Shown piece by piece: positions 5,856-7,658 of a stretch of DNA of 7,658 nt. The stretch covers positions 1 to 7,658 of the forward strand of contig DIKL01000119.1 of the NCBI GenBank assembly GCA_002424545.1. Reading direction: 5' to 3'. The stretch comes from Syntrophaceae bacterium UBA5619 (GTDB lineage Bacteria > Desulfobacterota > Syntrophia > Syntrophales > UBA5619). Numbering within the stretch: position 1 is the stretch's first letter; every line of letters begins with the position of its first letter. The notes under the pieces were generated by a model, which was not told the origin of the DNA, made no database searches, and saw only the letters and a list, made by a program, of their open reading frames with translations. Position numbers and translations under genes: made by a program.

Positions 5856-5859
5856 GGAG
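5856..5859 (+). promoter_or_regulatory. Shine-Dalgarno deciding the mutase start
   Basis: GGAG sits directly against the ATG at 5860 but 6 bases before the ATG at 5866, which is normal spacing. The ATG at 5845 has only CGGG before it. Start 5866 also makes the residue numbering coincide with that of Propionibacterium MutB through His244. Confidence 0.55.
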
Positions 5860-5865
5860 ATGGAC

Positions 5866-7548
5866 ATGTATTTCTCCAAGAAAACATTGGATCAATCGGC
5901 GCGGCTGACCGCGAACTGGGAAGACGAGGTTCGGCGTTCGGCGGCGGGAAATGCCGAGCGGAAAGCCCGCTGGTCAACCGTTTCCGATCTTGAAATCAAG
6001 AGACTCTACACCCCGGAAGATATCGTCGAAACGGACTTCGCCGGGGACATCGGCGCCCCTGGAGAATACCCCTTTCTTCGCGGAAACCAGGCTACCGGCT
6101 ACCGCGGCCGCTGCTGGACTTTCCGGATGTTCTCCGGAATGGGGAGCGCCAAGGATACCAACACCCGCTGGCGCATGCTTCTGAAGGAAGGGCAGACGGG
6201 TCTCAGCACCGCTTTCGATTTTCCGACCCTCATGGGCTACGACAGCGATTCCCCGAAGGCCCGCGGCGAGTGCGGCCGCTGCGGCGTGGCCATCGACACC
6301 CTCGATGATTTCCTCGCCCTCATGGAGGGGATCCCGATGGACCGGGTGACCACCTCGATGACGATCAATCCGCCCGCCACCGCGCTGTGGGCGATGTACT
6401 GCGCGGCGGCGGAGAGCAACGGCGTGCCGCTGACGAAGATCGGCGGCACGATCCAGAACGACATGCTCAAGGAGTTCATCGCCCAGAAGACCTTCATGTG
6501 CCCACCGGAGCCCTCCGTGCGCCTGATCAGCGACACGGTGGCGTTCGGAACTCGGCACGTACCGAAGTGGAACACCATCAGCATCAGCGGCTACCACATC
6601 CGGGAGGCCGGCTCCACGGCCGTCCAGGAGCTGGCGTTTACGTTGCGCGACGGGATCGAGTATGTCGAAGACGTGATCCGCCGCAAGGGGCTCGACGTCG
6701 ATGAATTCGCCCCCCGGCTTTCCTTTTTCTTCAACGCCCACATTGATTTCTTCGAGGAAATCTGCAAGATGCGGGCGGCGCGCCGAATTTGGGCGCGGGT
6801 AATGCGCGACCGCTTCCATGCCAAAAATCCCCGTTCCCTTTGGATGCGGTTTCACACCCAGACGGCCGGCTGTTCCTTGACCGCCCAGCAGCCGTACAAC
6901 AACGTCGTCCGGACGGCCGTCGAGGCCCTCGCGGCGGTCCTCGGCGGGACCCAATCCCTGCATACGAACTCCCTGGACGAGGTTCTCTGCCTCCCCTCCG
7001 ATCATGCGGTCGAGATCGCGCTGCGCACCCAGCAGATCCTGGCCGAAGAGACCGGCGTGGCGAACACCATCGACCCGCTGGCCGGCTCCTATTTCGTGGA
7101 GTCGCTGACGAACAAGATGGAGGAGGGGGCACTGGCCTATATCGAGAAAATCGACGGGCTGGGCGGGATGATCGCGGCGATCGAAAAGGGGTTCCCCCAA
7201 ATGGAGATCGCCGATGCCGCCTACCGTTTCCAGCAACAGATCGATGCGGGCGAAAAGGTCATGATCGGCGTCAACAAATATGAAAATGCCGCAAAACAGG
7301 AGATCCCCGTTCTCGACATCGACGAGCGGATCGAGGAGGAACAGATCGCGCGTCTGGCGGAGGTGAAGCGCAAACGGGATTCCCGCGCCGTAAAGCGGGA
7401 CCTCGATGCATTGAAAAGCGCCTGCAAGACGGGGAAAAACGTCATGCCCTTCTGCATAGAAGCGGTGAAGGACCGGGCAACGGTTCAGGAGATCTGCGAC
7501 GTCTACCGGGAGGTCTTCGGCGAATACCGAGACCCCGGCCTCTATTAA
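5866..7548 (+). CDS. Coenzyme-B12 acyl-CoA mutase large subunit, isobutyryl-CoA mutase-like
   Basis: A 560-residue catalytic TIM-barrel subunit of the methylmalonyl-CoA mutase family, which uses adenosylcobalamin radicals to rearrange acyl-CoA carbon skeletons. It has the full family pattern: LYTPEDI (48-54), GEYPFLRG (66-73), GLSTAFDFPTLMGYDSD (112-128), SMTINPPA (164-171), TIQNDMLKEF (195-204), PPEPS (213-217), SISGYHIREAG (239-249), FAPRLSFFFNAH (281-292), FHTQTAGCSLTAQQPYNN (329-346) and GGTQSLHTN (360-368). No B12-binding domain is present; it is encoded by the next gene. Q197 and H244 are conserved, but Tyr89 of methylmalonyl-CoA mutase is F89 and Arg207 is Q207. These are the changes known from isobutyryl-CoA mutase (IcmA), which interconverts isobutyryl-CoA and butyryl-CoA. 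A116 is kept, unlike the Asp of 2-hydroxyisobutyryl-CoA mutase. The RMFSGM stretch (87-92) differs from the usual RQ(Y/F)AGF. The enzyme family is certain; the substrate is inference. Automatic annotation would probably call it methylmalonyl-CoA mutase. Confidence 0.93.
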   Translation: MYFSKKTLDQSARLTANWEDEVRRSAAGNAERKARWSTVSDLEIKRLYTPEDIVETDFAGDIGAPGEYPFLRGNQATGYRGRCWTFRMFSGMGSAKDTNTRWRMLLKEGQTGLSTAFDFPTLMGYDSDSPKARGECGRCGVAIDTLDDFLALMEGIPMDRVTTSMTINPPATALWAMYCAAAESNGVPLTKIGGTIQNDMLKEFIAQKTFMCPPEPSVRLISDTVAFGTRHVPKWNTISISGYHIREAGSTAVQELAFTLRDGIEYVEDVIRRKGLDVDEFAPRLSFFFNAHIDFFEEICKMRAARRIWARVMRDRFHAKNPRSLWMRFHTQTAGCSLTAQQPYNNVVRTAVEALAAVLGGTQSLHTNSLDEVLCLPSDHAVEIALRTQQILAEETGVANTIDPLAGSYFVESLTNKMEEGALAYIEKIDGLGGMIAAIEKGFPQMEIADAAYRFQQQIDAGEKVMIGVNKYENAAKQEIPVLDIDERIEEEQIARLAEVKRKRDSRAVKRDLDALKSACKTGKNVMPFCIEAVKDRATVQEICDVYREVFGEYRDPGLY

Positions 7549-7596
7549 ATATAGATTTCCAGTCGGGGGCGGGAAAACCTTCACTGGGGTAAGCAT

Positions 7597-7658
7597 ATGA
7601 CGGAGAAAAAGATACGAATCATGGTGGCCAAACCGGGCCTCGACGGCCACGACCGGGG
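7597..7658 (+). CDS. B12-binding small subunit of the acyl-CoA mutase, N-terminal 20 codons (runs off window)
   Basis: The first 20 residues from the ATG at 7597 end in [10 protein letters not shown], with the next codon starting GG (Gly). This is the cobalamin-binding signature D-x-H-x-x-G: H18 would be the lower axial ligand to cobalt, and K12, D16 and H18 match Lys604, Asp608 and His610 of Propionibacterium MutB. Small subunits of about 130-140 residues start this way in two-subunit mutases such as IcmB and archaeal-type methylmalonyl-CoA mutase. The gene lies 48 bases after the large subunit and is surely its partner. The Shine-Dalgarno (GGGGTAAG) is weak. Length and integrity cannot be seen. 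Confidence 0.9.
   Translation, partial: MTEKKIRIMVAKPGLDGHDR

Noticed and set aside
5646..5865. Cobalamin riboswitch before the B12-dependent mutase
   Set aside because: I looked for the conserved B12 box (GCCACTG-like core) and the multi-stem layout. Neither is present in these 220 bases.
5974..7650. 558-residue open frame on the minus strand across the whole mutase gene
   Set aside because: It is the antisense shadow of a GC-rich coding gene. Its translation is rich in His/Gly/Arg with no recognisable domain, while the plus-strand frame is an unmistakable mutase.
1..7658. CRISPR array, tRNA/rRNA gene, insertion sequence or prophage attachment site
   Set aside because: No regularly spaced repeats, no tRNA-like cloverleaf, no transposase and no flanking direct repeats were recognised by eye on either strand.

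Overview
The window is a GC-rich, gene-dense bacterial segment. It has two partial genes at its edges and seven complete genes. The residue-level resemblances are to proteobacterial, and especially Desulfobacterota-like (former Deltaproteobacteria, syntroph-type), genomes: a two-subunit B12 acyl-CoA mutase, Shine-Dalgarno starts, sigma70-like TTGACA promoters, and an outer-membrane barrel implying a Gram-negative envelope. The taxon is an inference from gene content, not something the sequence proves.

Layout. Positions 1-970 (minus) hold the N-terminal three quarters of seryl-tRNA synthetase, running off the left edge. It is divergent from a plus-strand ribonuclease HI (1195-1935) carrying an N-terminal hybrid-binding domain. 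A minus-strand M15C-type zinc peptidase (2019-2579) converges on RNase HI and is divergent from a small exported outer-membrane barrel protein (2753-3334) that resembles the PagL lipid A deacylase group. Next come a secreted or anchored spermidine-synthase-like protein (3440-4330) and a six-helix membrane protein (4429-5037). These two look like the catalytic and membrane halves of the 'fused MFS/spermidine synthase' proteins, encoded separately and in reversed order. A cytoplasmic cyclophilin, PpiB (5163-5645), has its own promoter. The right end is an operon of a coenzyme-B12 acyl-CoA mutase large subunit (5866-7548) and the first 20 codons of its B12-binding small subunit (7597 to the edge).

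How it fits together. Housekeeping genes (serS, rnhA, ppiB) are interleaved with envelope functions (M15C peptidase, PagL-like barrel, split spermidine-synthase-like pair) and a carbon-skeleton-rearranging enzyme. The main result is the mutase. It would normally be labelled methylmalonyl-CoA mutase, but the two residues that recognise the methylmalonyl/succinyl carboxylate are changed (Tyr89 to Phe, Arg207 to Gln). That is the isobutyryl-CoA mutase pattern, so the enzyme probably acts on a substrate without a free carboxylate, such as isobutyryl-/butyryl-CoA. Its promoter region carries a perfect 10-bp inverted repeat whose right arm lies between the -35 and -10 elements, suggesting dedicated regulation. 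No tRNA, rRNA, CRISPR array, insertion sequence or attachment site was seen, and no stretch over 300 bases lacks a gene.
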